Shown in pieces: positions 23,952-24,153 of a DNA stretch of 24,153 nt. Source of the DNA: a virus; the IMG/VR virus record IMGVR_UViG_3300006802_000559, positions 1 to 24,153 of that record. One strand, given 5' to 3'. The first letter of the stretch is position 1. Every line of letters begins with the position of its first letter. The translations under genes were made by a program, and so were the position numbers. Below the pieces are notes generated by a model. That model was not told the DNA's origin and searched no databases. It saw only the letters and a list, made by a program, of their open reading frames with translations.

Positions 23952-24153
23952 GTGAAAACTGTCAAGATGCTGGAGTCGGCTACTGCCGACCAGATCGCTG
24001 AGATCAAGTCCATCCTTGGGATGGAGGATGCTCCGAAGGAGGAGACGAACATGGATCAGCCGAAGGCTGAGAAGATCAAGTGCAAGTGCTGCGGCTTCCT
24101 GAAGAAGCCGAGGAAGGTCCTGCGGGAGACGGGGCTGTGCGGGGTCTGCACGG
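23952..24153 (+). CDS. Zinc-ribbon protein, 3' end cut by window
   Basis: GTG with GGAGG 6 nt upstream opens a frame that stays open for 67 codons to the window edge. The first 40 residues are helical and charged (SATADQIAEIKSILGMEDAP). Then a basic CKCC (Cys44, Cys47) and a CGVC (Cys63, Cys66) form a CxxC-x15-CxxC zinc ribbon with Lys/Arg-rich spacer, so nucleic-acid binding is likely. Almost every codon ends in C or G, in sharp contrast to the leftward genes. In phages such proteins act in early transcription or replication control; which one applies here is unknown. The rest of the protein is missing. Confidence 0.75.
   Translation, partial: MKTVKMLESATADQIAEIKSILGMEDAPKEETNMDQPKAEKIKCKCCGFLKKPRKVLRETGLCGVCT

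Larger units (their letters stand above)
23754..24110 (+). repeat. Hairpin chain continuing through coding sequence
   Basis: Inverted repeats within or between the two plus-strand genes (left arm, loop): 23754-23806 nested CAAAGTT, TCTCC, AGAT, CATTCC, loop TCT, about 22 bp; 23806-23821 GAGAGC, ATTC; 23828-23845 TCTCCTC, TGCT; 23849-23861 AGTTC, TCG; 23862-23887 GATCGGAGA, 8 nt; 23904-23920 CTGAGCC, GAA; 23935-23949 CAAACC, GGA; 23975-23990 GTCGGC, TACT; 24009-24025 TCCATCC, TTG; 24031-24041 CTCC, GAA; 24056-24070 TCAGCC, GAA; 24092-24110 CGGCTTC, 5 nt. Arms become GC-richer to the right. A shorter one (GTGC, 24137-24151) suggests that the chain goes on past the window. Confidence 0.9.

Noticed and set aside
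23204-24110. N4-type hairpin promoters as a full explanation
   Set aside because: N4 promoters are few with conserved stem and loop bases. Here there are dozens of unlike stems, many inside genes, and no virion RNA polymerase is recognised in this window. Kept only as one possible model.

Overview
The window looks like part of a tailed bacteriophage genome with a podovirus-type (short-tailed, T7/P22-like) virion module. No bacterial housekeeping gene, tRNA, rRNA, integrase, insertion sequence or CRISPR array is visible. The host cannot be fixed from the sequence. Starts are a mix of ATG, GTG and TTG behind strong Shine-Dalgarno sites. The late genes favour T-ending codons, while the capsid gene and the rightmost genes are richer in G and C.

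Positions 23035 down to 1 form one tightly packed rightward-to-leftward (minus strand) late operon, with many 1-17 nt overlaps (TAATG, TGATG, GTGA, ATGA) that suggest translational coupling. In transcription order it encodes: a C1q-like trimeric virion protein, a 45-residue RanBP2-type zinc-finger microprotein, the terminase large subunit, a small charged protein, the portal, a small-terminase-like HTH protein, the scaffold and the major capsid protein. A G-rich hairpin terminator follows. Next come two conserved microproteins, a conserved hypothetical, a tail-tube adaptor, a tail nozzle, a collagen-like/tail-collar fibre, two hypothetical proteins, a second fibre with an S74 self-cleaving chaperone, two Ala-rich probable ejection proteins, an 1844-residue virion protein and a holin-like protein. 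The start of another gene is cut by the left edge. Together these genes package DNA, build the head, attach the tail, recognise the host and deliver the genome.

At about 23.04-23.73 kb transcription direction, base skew and codon choice all switch. Rightward (plus strand) genes begin at 23734: a 57-residue protein and a zinc-ribbon protein cut by the window end. These probably start an early or replication module.

The most unusual part is 23204 to about 24110. It is an almost unbroken chain of at least 28 inverted repeats, one roughly every 30 nt, each with a different arm sequence. It includes perfect palindromes of 24, 30 and 22 bp and compound hairpins of more than 20 bp. The chain does not stop at the start codon: it continues through both plus-strand genes, over a stop codon and over ribosome-binding sites, and apparently to the window edge. 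By hand count more than half of the bases in this stretch lie in paired arms. I know of no described element that looks like this, and it is the main candidate for something new.
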